Notes under the pieces: generated by a model
Seen by the model: only the letters and a program-made list of their open reading frames with translations
The model's database searches: none
What the model was told of the DNA's origin: nothing
Part shown: positions 1 to 8,179 of the stretch, piece by piece
Numbering within the stretch: position 1 is the stretch's first letter
How the letters are laid out: every line of letters starts with the position of its first letter
NCBI RefSeq assembly: GCF_001428545.1
Contig: NZ_LMHZ01000014.1
Span: 58,600 to 122,599 of the forward strand
Length of the DNA: 64,000 nucleotides
Direction of reading: 5' to 3'
DNA from: Noviherbaspirillum sp. Root189
GTDB taxonomy: Bacteria > Pseudomonadota > Gammaproteobacteria > Burkholderiales > Burkholderiaceae_D
Made by a program: the position numbers and the translations under genes

Positions 1-691
1 GTCGAAAATAAATCAGGTAGGCCACCGCACTGCATAGCAGCGCAAGCATGGCGGCGACCAGCACGATGAAGGGCGTGACTTCGGCTTTAATCGGTGACAG
101 CGGCAGGAAGGGTAACAGCACCAGCGCGGCACCGACCTGCGAGCCGGTTGCCATTAACGGCGGGGCAATGTCGCTCGATGTCTTTTTGGAGTAAGCGCCG
201 GCCAAACCGTAGCACAACGCCGCACCGGCGCAGGCCAGGGCGGCGATCAGCACCTGCGGTGTAAACGCCGCCGGACCGAGTCGCACCAGGAAGGCCACGC
301 CACTGACGCCGATCAGCAAGCCGACCAGTTTTCGTGCCGAGAGCCGTTCACCCAGGATGGCAGCGCCGACCAGTGCACCCCACAGCGGGCTGGTGGCATT
401 CAGGATCGCCGAGTAACCGGCCGGCAGCGTTAGCGCCGCATAAGAAAACAAGGAAAACGGCAATGCGGAATTGAGCGTGCCTATCAACACATACTGTTTC
501 CAGTTGGACTTGAAATTCATCGCGCGCTTGCTGATCGCCATGAACAACAACATCGCACATCCCGCCAGCGCGACACGGACTTCCGCTGTCCACAATGCGC
601 CGAGTACCGGTGCAACAATACGCAGGAACAGGAAGGATGCGCCCCAGATGGCGGCAAGGATCAGCAGACGGCAGATATCGGCGCTACGCAT
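1..691 (-). CDS. EamA/DMT family permease (C-terminus cut by window edge)
   Basis: Reading the minus strand from an ATG at 689-691 gives an open frame of 230 codons that runs off the window start, so the C-terminal part is missing. The product is a hydrophobic ten-TM type drug/metabolite transporter: the N-terminus has the EamA signature (AAIWGASFLFLR), and around residues 85-95 there is the proline/asparagine-rich loop (ILNATSPLWGAL) typical of the first EamA repeat. It resembles the second EamA protein at 3868-4758 in both motifs, so the two are probably paralogues. The substrate cannot be predicted. No partner gene is visible beyond the edge. Confidence 0.85.
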   Translation of the reverse strand, partial: MRSADICRLLILAAIWGASFLFLRIVAPVLGALWTAEVRVALAGCAMLLFMAISKRAMNFKSNWKQYVLIGTLNSALPFSLFSYAALTLPAGYSAILNATSPLWGALVGAAILGERLSARKLVGLLIGVSGVAFLVRLGPAAFTPQVLIAALACAGAALCYGLAGAYSKKTSSDIAPPLMATGSQVGAALVLLPFLPLSPIKAEVTPFIVLVAAMLALLCSAVAYLIYFR

Positions 692-964
692 GGCCACTCC
701 CGGATTCGTTAAGTGTCCAGCATAGGACAAGGCCGTACGACAGGCTGGCCGAAATCGGACATCGAAGCCACCGGCTTCTCATTTGTCTTGCATTGACCTA
801 TGACTGGACTCCTTTGTGTTGCACCCTCTTTGGCGTGAATGGTTGGCACGCGGTCCCCCTCGCAAGAGATAAATTGCATAGACCGCAATATGTTGATATA
901 AATGCAATTCCTGCAATATGCATTGTCGGCCTACTATTTCATTGCCTGAAGGGTCACTGTATCG

Positions 965-2251
965 ATGTCTCAAGCAGCGCGTATTAACGATCCCATTGGA
1001 CATAGCCCAAGCATGAGCTGGCTGGTGAATGGTGTGATGGCCGGTGCGGCAATCGGCCTTGGCACCATTGCCATTGCAGGAACCGGTGGATTAGCCGCAA
1101 CAGCAATCGTCGGCGGGCTCGTCGCAGGCGGTGCCGGCATTGGTGAGATGTTCAGCACTATGAGTTGGGTGCCCAAGGAAGTCTGCGGTGTCATCAAGGG
1201 AGCATGTTCCGGCAATGTCTTCACCAACGGCATACCGGCGGCCCGCGGGCATGTCGATGTCGTTGATTGTTACAAGCATTCGCCACCGTATCCTCCCATT
1301 GCAACGGGTAGTGCCACCGTCTTCATCAATGGTCTGCCGGCGGCACGTGTCGGCGACAAGGCCGGCTGCTCCGCCGTCATCAGCAGCGGATCGCACAACG
1401 TCTACATCGGCGGCGGTACCGTTCAGACGGACATGCTTGAACCGGAAAAACTGGTGCCGGATGGCGTGCATGTCGCGCTGCTTGTCGCGGGAGTAGGAAG
1501 TGCCATCGCACTAGGTGGGCCGATCATCGCGACGGCAGGGCTGATAGGCGGCGCGGCAGGGCAACTTGGCGGGAAATGGGTAGGTGGGAGAGTATTCGGT
1601 ATTGAATCGGATGGACAGAAGTGGGCCATGCTCGGTGGCTCTTTGCTAGGTGGTGTTGCAGGGGCCAAAAGTGGCGCAGGTATTGCAGGGAAGCGGACTG
1701 CTCAACTCCTATTGAAAAATCAGGGAGCCATAGAGGGGAAACCATACGGAGCAAATACAATCAGTCCAGGCGAAGCGTTGCGAGCGAAGTACGCTTACAT
1801 GACGGCTGAACAACGGGCAATTCGATTGGACGAGCTTGCCGAAGGTAATGCATATCGTCGTCTTCAAGAAATCGAATCATCGACCCCGGGCGCCCATTTC
1901 TTGGAAAAGCACGGTGCGAAAACCACTTTGCAATCACAACGTGAGCGAGCACAATCTGGCGCAAATCCGACTACCGGTATAGTTGAGACCTATGCCAATG
2001 GAAAGCCTAAGATCCCATCTTCGGCTACTCGTTTCCTCAGCAATAGAGATCAACTGAACGCGATTGATCGAGCACAAAATATTTACCGGTTCACAGGTGA
2101 CCCAACATTGGCTGAACGCCCAATCAATTTCAATTATTTGATCGGCGAGGGGTACAAGAAAACATCGTTGACGTACGGGCAGTCCTATTCTGCGCAGGTA
2201 TGGTTCCGCCAAGGGAACGTTAATACCGCATTTCCAATATGGGGACAGTAA
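965..2251 (+). CDS. PAAR-domain polymorphic toxin with TM segments and RNase A-like C-terminal domain (T6SS cargo candidate)
   Basis: The 428-residue protein starts with an AARINDPIGH motif of the prePAAR/PAAR type, then a Gly/Ala-rich membrane segment (about 20-60). The main PAAR repeats follow at about 80-155, with paired NGxPAARxGD-like turns and Cys/His residues. A second hydrophobic segment spans about 168-205. Such TM-containing PAAR proteins are loaded on the VgrG spike of type VI secretion systems. The C-terminal domain (about 300-428) has HFLEKHG (H311, H316), a SATRFLS strand, IGEGY and a final VWFRQG...NTAFP. This order resembles the RNase A-like CdiA-CT toxins; I infer that family from the motif pattern, not from a search. 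Base composition becomes AT-richer from about 1.6 kb onward. No VgrG or Eag chaperone is visible nearby. Confidence 0.75.
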   Translation: MSQAARINDPIGHSPSMSWLVNGVMAGAAIGLGTIAIAGTGGLAATAIVGGLVAGGAGIGEMFSTMSWVPKEVCGVIKGACSGNVFTNGIPAARGHVDVVDCYKHSPPYPPIATGSATVFINGLPAARVGDKAGCSAVISSGSHNVYIGGGTVQTDMLEPEKLVPDGVHVALLVAGVGSAIALGGPIIATAGLIGGAAGQLGGKWVGGRVFGIESDGQKWAMLGGSLLGGVAGAKSGAGIAGKRTAQLLLKNQGAIEGKPYGANTISPGEALRAKYAYMTAEQRAIRLDELAEGNAYRRLQEIESSTPGAHFLEKHGAKTTLQSQRERAQSGANPTTGIVETYANGKPKIPSSATRFLSNRDQLNAIDRAQNIYRFTGDPTLAERPINFNYLIGEGYKKTSLTYGQSYSAQVWFRQGNVNTAFPIWGQ

Positions 2252-2596
2252 ATGAATTCGAAAAATGAAATTTTTGACTTACTCAGTTTGCTGAAAGTTT
2301 TTGATGTTAACTATGCAAGTGAGGAGGATTGTAACGCTGTGCAGGATCTGGATGTCAACAATCCAGAGGATGTATCAAAAGCTGTCAATGCATTGCTTAC
2401 TTTGGAGTTCCGTAGCTATTTGCCGACTGTGCAGGCTCGACTGAAAGAATTACTTCGCTCGTGTCTCGATAATCCGGCAGAAGATTTTGAAAAATTGTTT
2501 GATCGTGTGGAGTTGGTGTTTGAGGATTCGGTTACTGATCGGCGTGCTTTTATGAGGACCTTGCTAAAAGAGTTGGAAGATCCTAGGAAGACTTAA
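2252..2596 (+). CDS. Putative immunity protein for the PAAR toxin
   Basis: A 114-residue acidic protein whose ATG follows the toxin TAA without a gap (TAAATG), so the two genes are translationally linked. It has no signal peptide or membrane segment and appears all-helical, which suits a cytosolic antitoxin binding an RNase domain. The gene is clearly AT-richer than the flanking housekeeping genes, as is the toxin tail, suggesting joint horizontal acquisition. I do not recognise the family from sequence; the role is inferred only from position, size and charge. Confidence 0.6.
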   Translation: MNSKNEIFDLLSLLKVFDVNYASEEDCNAVQDLDVNNPEDVSKAVNALLTLEFRSYLPTVQARLKELLRSCLDNPAEDFEKLFDRVELVFEDSVTDRRAFMRTLLKELEDPRKT

Positions 2597-2664
2597 ACTG
2601 TAAGTCTGGCCGTCATTTGAAGCAAATGGTGGAGCACAATTAAGCCGTGAATCAATTACTCGCT

Positions 2665-3867
2665 TTACATCTCGTCCAAAGGCAACGCACGCTGCCCCGA
2701 CGCCAGCACCGCGCCAAGCAACAAGGCCGCTGCTGAAAACACCAGGCCTCGCTGCAAGCCACCCGCCGCATCCGAAATCCAGCCGACAATCGTCGGCCCA
2801 ACGATCTGGCCGAAAGCGAACACCGTGGTAAAGCCACTGATGCCGGCCGACCAGGCATGCGGCGCAAGATTGTGCCGCACCAGTGCCGTCGTTGATGCGA
2901 CAACCGACAGGAATACCGCGCCGAACAGGATGCCGGATGCAAACACCGCCACCGGTGCCGACGAAAGGACCGGCAGCAATGTTGCGAGCGCCAGCAAGGC
3001 ATTCAGAATGGCGAGTGACTGCCCGCCCTTGAAGCGATCCAGCATGCCTGCCCAGATGCGCGAGGAAGCCAGCACCGCAATGCCCAGTGCGGCATAAAAG
3101 ACGGTAATGACCGATTGCTGCATGCCTTGCTCCTTGAGCAAGGCAATCACGAACGTCATGTAGCCGATATAGCCGACGCCAAACATGAAATAGCCGGCCA
3201 GCCCGAAGCCAAAGGCCCGTACCTTGAAAGTTCCACGGCCACTGGCGGTTGCCGTCGTCCCGTCAATGCTGTACGCCGGTCCGGTCATCGCAAGCGTCAT
3301 CAGCAGGCAGAGGCCACCGAGCGCAAACCATGCCCATTGCCACGCGTGTGCCGCGCCATGCGCGCTTGCCGCATCAATGCTTGCAGGCACCAGCAATGCG
3401 GCACTCGCGATACCAAACCCGGTGCCGCCGTAATACAGTCCAATCAGGAATCCGGCGCGCTGGGCATGCATGGCGCCCAGGCGTGCGGCCAGCACGCCGC
3501 CTGAAATGAAAATGAATGCGCTGGCGATTCCTGCGAGCACACGCTGCGTCAGCAGCATCGTCGCTTCCGTCACCACGCCGGACAGCAGCATGAACAGCGC
3601 GGTCAGGATGGCGCCGGCCATCAGTGCACGCTGTGCACCGAAGCGCCGCATCAATGCGGGGGTGACCAGCGCACCGACAAAATAACCGAAGGCGTTCGCC
3701 GTATTCATGGACCCGGCAAGCAGGTAAGACCAGGACAGGTCGGCTCGCATCGGTGGCAACAGCAGCGCATATGAAAAGCGCGACAGGCCAAGCGAAATCG
3801 CAGCACCCAGCGAGATGCCGAGCGCGGTCAGCAAAGGGCGGCGATCGGCGAGGCTGCTGTGCTCCAT
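2665..3867 (-). CDS. MFS transporter, YbfB/YjiJ-like
   Basis: A 400-residue protein with about twelve hydrophobic segments. The N-terminus (LGAAISLGLSRFSYALLLPP) and the following MRADLSW...AGSMNTANAFGYFVGAL stretch are typical of the YbfB/YjiJ branch of the major facilitator superfamily, whose substrates are poorly known. Its ATG (3865-3867) directly abuts the TAG of the upstream EamA gene (3868-3870), so the two permeases are co-transcribed and probably translationally coupled. Full family length; no frameshift seen. Confidence 0.85.
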   Translation of the reverse strand: MEHSSLADRRPLLTALGISLGAAISLGLSRFSYALLLPPMRADLSWSYLLAGSMNTANAFGYFVGALVTPALMRRFGAQRALMAGAILTALFMLLSGVVTEATMLLTQRVLAGIASAFIFISGGVLAARLGAMHAQRAGFLIGLYYGGTGFGIASAALLVPASIDAASAHGAAHAWQWAWFALGGLCLLMTLAMTGPAYSIDGTTATASGRGTFKVRAFGFGLAGYFMFGVGYIGYMTFVIALLKEQGMQQSVITVFYAALGIAVLASSRIWAGMLDRFKGGQSLAILNALLALATLLPVLSSAPVAVFASGILFGAVFLSVVASTTALVRHNLAPHAWSAGISGFTTVFAFGQIVGPTIVGWISDAAGGLQRGLVFSAAALLLGAVLASGQRALPLDEM

Positions 3868-4758
3868 CTAGGTGTCCTGTGCATGAACAGGGGAGCGCGA
3901 TGATGTCAGCACCAGTCCCATTGCCACCAGCACAATGACCCCACCGACAAGGGTCGACATGCCGACCGACTCATGCAGGAAGATAAAGGCCCACAGCATA
4001 CTGAACAAGGGAATCAGGAAGGACACGGACATCGCACGCGTTGGCCCGACCTTCACGATGAGCGGAATGAAAAGCGCTTGAGCCAGTCCGGAGGAGAGCA
4101 GCGACATCGCTGCGATACAGGCGAGCGCCGTGACCGATGGCATCGCGGGCGGCAAGGTGAAAGGCAGTGCGGGCACCATCATCAGGCCACCCAATGCGAG
4201 CGAGCCAGTCGCCATGGCGATCGGATGAATACCGCCTGGGCGACCGGTCTTTTGCACGATGATGCTCGACAGCGCATAGGACGCGGCGGAAACGAGACAG
4301 GCCGCAATGGCCAGCAAGGTCGACGGCGTCATCGCCACCGTGCCCACGCCAACCAGAATGCCGACGCCAACGACGCCGAGTACCAGGCCTGTCAGCTTGC
4401 GTATCGTCAGTCGTTCCGATAGCCAGATCACCGAAAATATCGCGCCAAACAAGGGCGCCGTGGCGTTCAGCACCGCCGAGTGGGCGGCGGGGATGTACAA
4501 CGCCGCAAATGAAAAGCAAGTGAATGGAATCACGCCGGCAAACAAGCCGACGATGGCAAACGGTTTGGCATTGCTGCGCCAGTTCATCTGCACACCGGTC
4601 AGCAGCGCAAACGCCATCAATGCCAGTCCGGCCAGTCCCGTGCGCAAGGCTGCAGTCAGTAGCGGACCGGTTTCGGGAACAGCGATGCGCAGGAAGATGA
4701 ATGAACCGCCCCAGATTGCAGAAAGGAATACCAGTTTGGCAAGGTCGGCTGAAGACAT
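3868..4758 (-). CDS. EamA/DMT family permease
   Basis: I place the start at the ATG 4756-4758 (MSSADLAKLVFLSAIWGGSF), giving 296 residues, because family members begin just before the first membrane helix. The frame is open 33 codons further upstream but that part is not membrane-like. Two EamA repeats are visible: the first has AIWGGSFIFLRIA and a VLNATAPLFGAIF loop, the second starts near residue 150. Predicted inner-membrane metabolite exporter of unknown substrate. It is the first gene of a two-gene unit with the MFS permease and resembles the truncated EamA protein at the window start. Confidence 0.85.
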   Translation of the reverse strand: MSSADLAKLVFLSAIWGGSFIFLRIAVPETGPLLTAALRTGLAGLALMAFALLTGVQMNWRSNAKPFAIVGLFAGVIPFTCFSFAALYIPAAHSAVLNATAPLFGAIFSVIWLSERLTIRKLTGLVLGVVGVGILVGVGTVAMTPSTLLAIAACLVSAASYALSSIIVQKTGRPGGIHPIAMATGSLALGGLMMVPALPFTLPPAMPSVTALACIAAMSLLSSGLAQALFIPLIVKVGPTRAMSVSFLIPLFSMLWAFIFLHESVGMSTLVGGVIVLVAMGLVLTSSRSPVHAQDT

Positions 4759-4999
4759 GGGGATGGGCGAGATGCTCAGGGGAAATAAAACGGTCGGTCG
4801 ATTGTAGCACCCGCACTCACTTGCTGCCGTGGCTGTTGGAATCGTGCGACACGCCACTTCAGACGCCTCAGTGCGTCAGGTATTGGTCAGGTATTGCATT
4901 GAGGCCGGACAAGCACTTTGTCCAATCCTGTATGGCGATTGATAGAAGCCAAAGAGGCAACATCCGAAAAGCAAAATAATCACGTCAAGGGAGAAACAC

Positions 5000-5413
5000 A
5001 TGTTGAAGCGATATTCTTGGCGGCTTGCGGACGTGCTGACGATGGCAATGCTGGCGATTCCACTCGTTGGCTGTGCTGACGCCGTAGGTGATTCGCGTCA
5101 TGCGCGGCAACCGCGGTCGGTGCCGAATCCGAATTCGGTATCGCAGCGCGCTGCCGATCGCGACAAGGAGGTGGCGGTCACGCACGATGCCACCGCTGCA
5201 GGTCAGCAGCTCATCCAGGCCGAACTCCGGCATTTCCATGTTTACCAACACTATCGTGCCGTGACCAGTGCAATGGATGAACCTGTCATGCGCAAGCCAG
5301 ATAGTGCGAAGGACGATGTTCGTGTGCAGCACGCCGCCATGACTTTTTCGGAGCGGCGCATGGATCCGGCGCTCAGCGATTGTCCGCTGCCGACAATGAC
5401 GGTGGCCGACTGA
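5000..5413 (+). CDS. Small putative lipoprotein, unknown function
   Basis: A 137-residue protein with a basic N-terminus, a hydrophobic stretch and a lipobox-like LVGC at residues 22-25, so it is probably a lipid-anchored envelope protein. The mature part is hydrophilic, rich in Arg, Asp and His, with no recognisable domain. A moderate Shine-Dalgarno (AAGGGAG) lies about 10 bases before the ATG. It stands alone between the EamA/MFS pair and the convergent moeB gene. I do not recognise the family. Confidence 0.6.
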   Translation: MLKRYSWRLADVLTMAMLAIPLVGCADAVGDSRHARQPRSVPNPNSVSQRAADRDKEVAVTHDATAAGQQLIQAELRHFHVYQHYRAVTSAMDEPVMRKPDSAKDDVRVQHAAMTFSERRMDPALSDCPLPTMTVAD

Positions 5414-5449
5414 GCATCGATCTTTCAACGACCGTTTTACAAATCAATT

Positions 5450-6259
5450 TTACGAATGGTGTGGCGTGGTGTGCGCGGTGTGTGTCGCATGTGTCGTCTC
5501 CGCCGCATGCGCTGACTTTCCGCACACCGGACAGGATGGATTGCGAGTAATGCGGATGCCGGTCCACTCCATGTTGCGCGCATCGAGCAGCAGCAAGCGC
5601 CCCGCCAGCGATTCCCCGATTCCCGCGACAAGCTTTAATGCTTCGGCTGCCTGCATGGTGCCGATGATCCCGACCAGCGGCGCGAATACACCCATGGTCG
5701 AACACAAGACTTCTTCATATTGCTGCTCTGGCGGGAACAGGCAGGCATAACAAGGCGTGTCGCCATGGCGTGAATCGAATACCGAGATCTGGCCATCAAA
5801 GCGTATCGCGGCACCAGACACCAGGGGCACCTTATGCTGTACGCAGGCGCGATTGACAGCGTGACGTGTCGTGAAGTTGTCGCTGCAGTCGAGCACCACG
5901 CTGGCTTGCGACGCCAGTTCCGCGAGACGCTCTTCGTCAGCGCGTTCGGAAAGTGCAACGACCTTAACCTCGGGATTGATCTGCGCCAGCGCCTGCCTGC
6001 CTGATTCGACCTTGGGCTGACCGACACGCGCTGTCGTGTGCAGGATCTGCCGCTGCAGATTGGTGAGATCGACGGTGTCGTTGTCGACCAGTGTGATGCT
6101 GCCCATGCCTGCCGAGGCAAGATAGAGGGCGGCGGGAGAACCGAGGCCGCCCGCACCGATGATCAGCGCATGGCCCGCCAGCAGGCTTTCCTGGCCTTCT
6201 ATGCCGATTTCATCGAGGAGGATATGTCGCGAATAGCGCAGGAGCTGGTTGTCGTTCAT
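5450..6259 (-). CDS. moeB: Molybdopterin-synthase adenylyltransferase / ThiF family
   Basis: E1-like enzyme that adenylates the C-terminal glycine of a small sulfur carrier (MoaD or ThiS type). The ATP-binding Rossmann motif GAGGLGSPAALYLASAG lies at residues 35-51, followed by the DLTNLQRQ motif (64-71) with the conserved arginine. A candidate catalytic Cys is C186. Zinc is expected to bind the C170/C173 and C243/C246 pairs. After the second CxxC the protein has an unusual His/Thr/Ala tail (about 251-269) encoded by a GTGT-rich stretch at 5459-5500. MoeB and ThiF cannot be separated by sequence alone; moeB is the usual name for this neighbour of the S41 protease in Burkholderiales. Confidence 0.87.
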   Translation of the reverse strand: MNDNQLLRYSRHILLDEIGIEGQESLLAGHALIIGAGGLGSPAALYLASAGMGSITLVDNDTVDLTNLQRQILHTTARVGQPKVESGRQALAQINPEVKVVALSERADEERLAELASQASVVLDCSDNFTTRHAVNRACVQHKVPLVSGAAIRFDGQISVFDSRHGDTPCYACLFPPEQQYEEVLCSTMGVFAPLVGIIGTMQAAEALKLVAGIGESLAGRLLLLDARNMEWTGIRITRNPSCPVCGKSAHAAETTHATHTAHTTPHHS

Positions 6260-6351
6260 GGCGGCGGTATGTCGTTCTTGTTGGGTGTGTAATATTGGCG
6301 GGGTTTGTTGATGCTGATGTTTCTAATGTTGCCGGTTGATGTCCACGCCGT

Positions 6352-6515
6352 CAGCTTCCCTCCCCCTTGCAGGGGGAGGGTTAGGGTGGGGCGGGCCGCG
6401 CAGGCTAGTGCGCTCGAGTTATCTACGGTGTTGACTCGACCAGCTTACGCCTCCGCGGCCCGCCCCATCCCAACCTTCCCCCTCGCCGGGCGCCCCTAAA
6501 AGGGGGAAGGAGCTG
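6352..6515. repeat. Intergenic inverted repeat (GC-rich REP-like pair)
   Basis: This fills much of the 438-base gap between moeB and the S41 protease gene. The arm GTTAGGGTGGGGCGGGCCGCG (6380-6400) is matched by its near-perfect complement at 6454-6474 (two mismatches). Outside these arms lie smaller CCCCCTTGCAGGGGG-type palindromes. The core GGGGAGGGTTAGGGTGG also occurs, inverted, in the repeat at 63.7-64.0 kb, so it belongs to a dispersed family. The rest of the gap holds no gene that I can support. Confidence 0.7.
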
Positions 6516-6645
6516 ATCAGCCCGAGCCCCGGACATCGAACATCGCAAATCACCTTAGCTAACAGCTTAGCATTATCGACCGGCCCCGACGCAAGACACT
6601 TTGCCATACACAGTATTCGCAGTCCTGCATCGACAGCCCATAAAC

Positions 6646-6671
6646 AAAGGGCCGCATCACTGCGGCCCTTT
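6646..6671 (-). terminator. Rho-independent terminator of the gpmA/envC/ctpA unit
   Basis: A perfect 11-bp stem (AAAGGGCCGCA / TGCGGCCCTTT) with a 4-base loop lies 26 bases past the stop of the S41 protease gene. Read on the minus strand the stem is followed by TTTGTTT. Confidence 0.8.
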
Positions 6672-6697
6672 TTACTTCAGCTTACTTTGCCAACGGC

Positions 6698-8176
6698 TTA
6701 CTTCTTGTCCCCGTTGCCATTGCCATTACCATTACCAGGTTTCTTCTCATCGTTAATGGTGTTTTCCTTCTTACTTTCGACCTTCGGTGCCTTCGACAGC
6801 TGAACCGGCAGGCCTTTCAGGTGGTTCAGCGCCTGTGCCAGCTGGAAGTCGTCCTTGCCGCCAAATTCCGTCGGCTTGCGCTTCTTTTCGAGCGCGGCCA
6901 GGCGTTGCTCTTCTTCAAGTTCATCGACCTTGCGGGCGGCTTCATCCTTGTCCTTGTCGTTCAGCAAGTGCTTGGTGAGGTCCGCCTCGCGCAGGCGCAG
7001 GCCATTGAGGCCATCGCCTTCCGCGGTTTCATCAACCAGCAGGTCCGGCACGATGCCCTTGGCCTGGATCGAGCGGCCGTTCGGCGTGTAATAGCGCGCG
7101 GTGGTCAGCTTGATCGCGGTATCCGCGGACAACTGGCGAATGGTCTGCACCGAGCCCTTGCCGAATGTCTGCGTGCCCATGATGGTGGCGCGCTTGTAGT
7201 CCTGCAGCGCACCGGCAACGATCTCCGACGCTGACGCGGAACCGGTATTCACCAGCACCACCATCGGCACCTTTTTGATCCCCTCGGGTAGCTTGGACAG
7301 CGGATCGCTGGTCGAGATGCGCGACGAGGTATAAGCGTCGCGACGTGCGTAATAGGTCTGCTTGGAATCCGGCAGCTGGCCGTTGGTCGAAACCACCGGC
7401 ACATCCTTTGGCAGGAAGGCCGCCGATACACCGATTGCCCCCGGCAGCACCCCGCCCGGATCGTTGCGCAGGTCCAGCACCAGGCCTTTCAGATTGGGTT
7501 CCTGCGCATAGATCGCGGAAATCTTCTTGGCCATGTCATCGACAGTTGGCTCCTGGAACTGCGATACGCGCAGCCAGGCGTAGCCCGGTTCGATTACCTT
7601 GGATTTCACGCTCTGCACGCGGATTTCCTGACGCACGATGCTGATGATGAGCGGCTTGTCCTCGTCCTTGCGGGCAATGGTCAGTGTGATCTTGGTATTG
7701 GGTTCGCCGCGCATGCGCTTGACGGCCTCATCGAGTGTCAGGCCTTTGACCGGGGTCGAATCGAGACGGGTGATCAGGTCGCCGGCTTTCAGGCCTGCCT
7801 TGAATGCCGGGGAGTCTTCAATCGGGGAGATGACCTTGACGTAGCCGTCTTCCATCCCGACCTCGATGCCGAGACCGACGAACTTGCCCTGGGTGCCTTC
7901 GCGCAGTTCCTTGAAGGATTTCTTGTCCAGATACGCCGAATGCGGATCCAGTGACGCCACCATGCCCGAGATCGCCTCGGTCAGCAGTTTCTTGTCTTCG
8001 ACGGGTTCGACGTAATCAGTCTTGATCAGACCGAATACCTCGGATAGTTGGCGTAATTCCTCCAGCGGCAGTGGCGAGCCGCTTTTCTGCGCGCTGGCCT
8101 CGAATTGCATCGAGCCTGCGATGCCTGCCACTACGCCTAAACCAATAAGGCCGAAGTTCTTCAGTTTGCTGCTCAT
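6698..8176 (-). CDS. ctpA: S41 family C-terminal processing protease
   Basis: A 492-residue periplasmic serine protease. An N-terminal signal/anchor (residues 7-28) is followed by a helical region with DPHSAYLD, a PDZ domain (about 95-175) and the S41 catalytic domain. The Ser-Lys-Gln arrangement is visible: S315 in GSASASE, then K340 and Q344 in FGKGSVQ, with the 25-residue Ser-Lys spacing known from CtpB and Prc. The substrate-binding DLRNDPGG motif is at 235-242. The C-terminus is Lys/Glu-rich and ends in a repetitive Asn-Gly tail. It lies 3 bases after the EnvC-like gene, which suggests a joint role in cell-wall turnover. Such proteases cleave envelope proteins near their C-termini. Confidence 0.9.
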   Translation of the reverse strand: MSSKLKNFGLIGLGVVAGIAGSMQFEASAQKSGSPLPLEELRQLSEVFGLIKTDYVEPVEDKKLLTEAISGMVASLDPHSAYLDKKSFKELREGTQGKFVGLGIEVGMEDGYVKVISPIEDSPAFKAGLKAGDLITRLDSTPVKGLTLDEAVKRMRGEPNTKITLTIARKDEDKPLIISIVRQEIRVQSVKSKVIEPGYAWLRVSQFQEPTVDDMAKKISAIYAQEPNLKGLVLDLRNDPGGVLPGAIGVSAAFLPKDVPVVSTNGQLPDSKQTYYARRDAYTSSRISTSDPLSKLPEGIKKVPMVVLVNTGSASASEIVAGALQDYKRATIMGTQTFGKGSVQTIRQLSADTAIKLTTARYYTPNGRSIQAKGIVPDLLVDETAEGDGLNGLRLREADLTKHLLNDKDKDEAARKVDELEEEQRLAALEKKRKPTEFGGKDDFQLAQALNHLKGLPVQLSKAPKVESKKENTINDEKKPGNGNGNGNGDKK

Positions 8177-8179
8177 GTG

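Noticed and set aside
6305..6499. Short open frames inside the 6.4-kb repeat
   Set aside because: They follow the inverted-repeat sequence and have Pro/Arg-rich products without any support.
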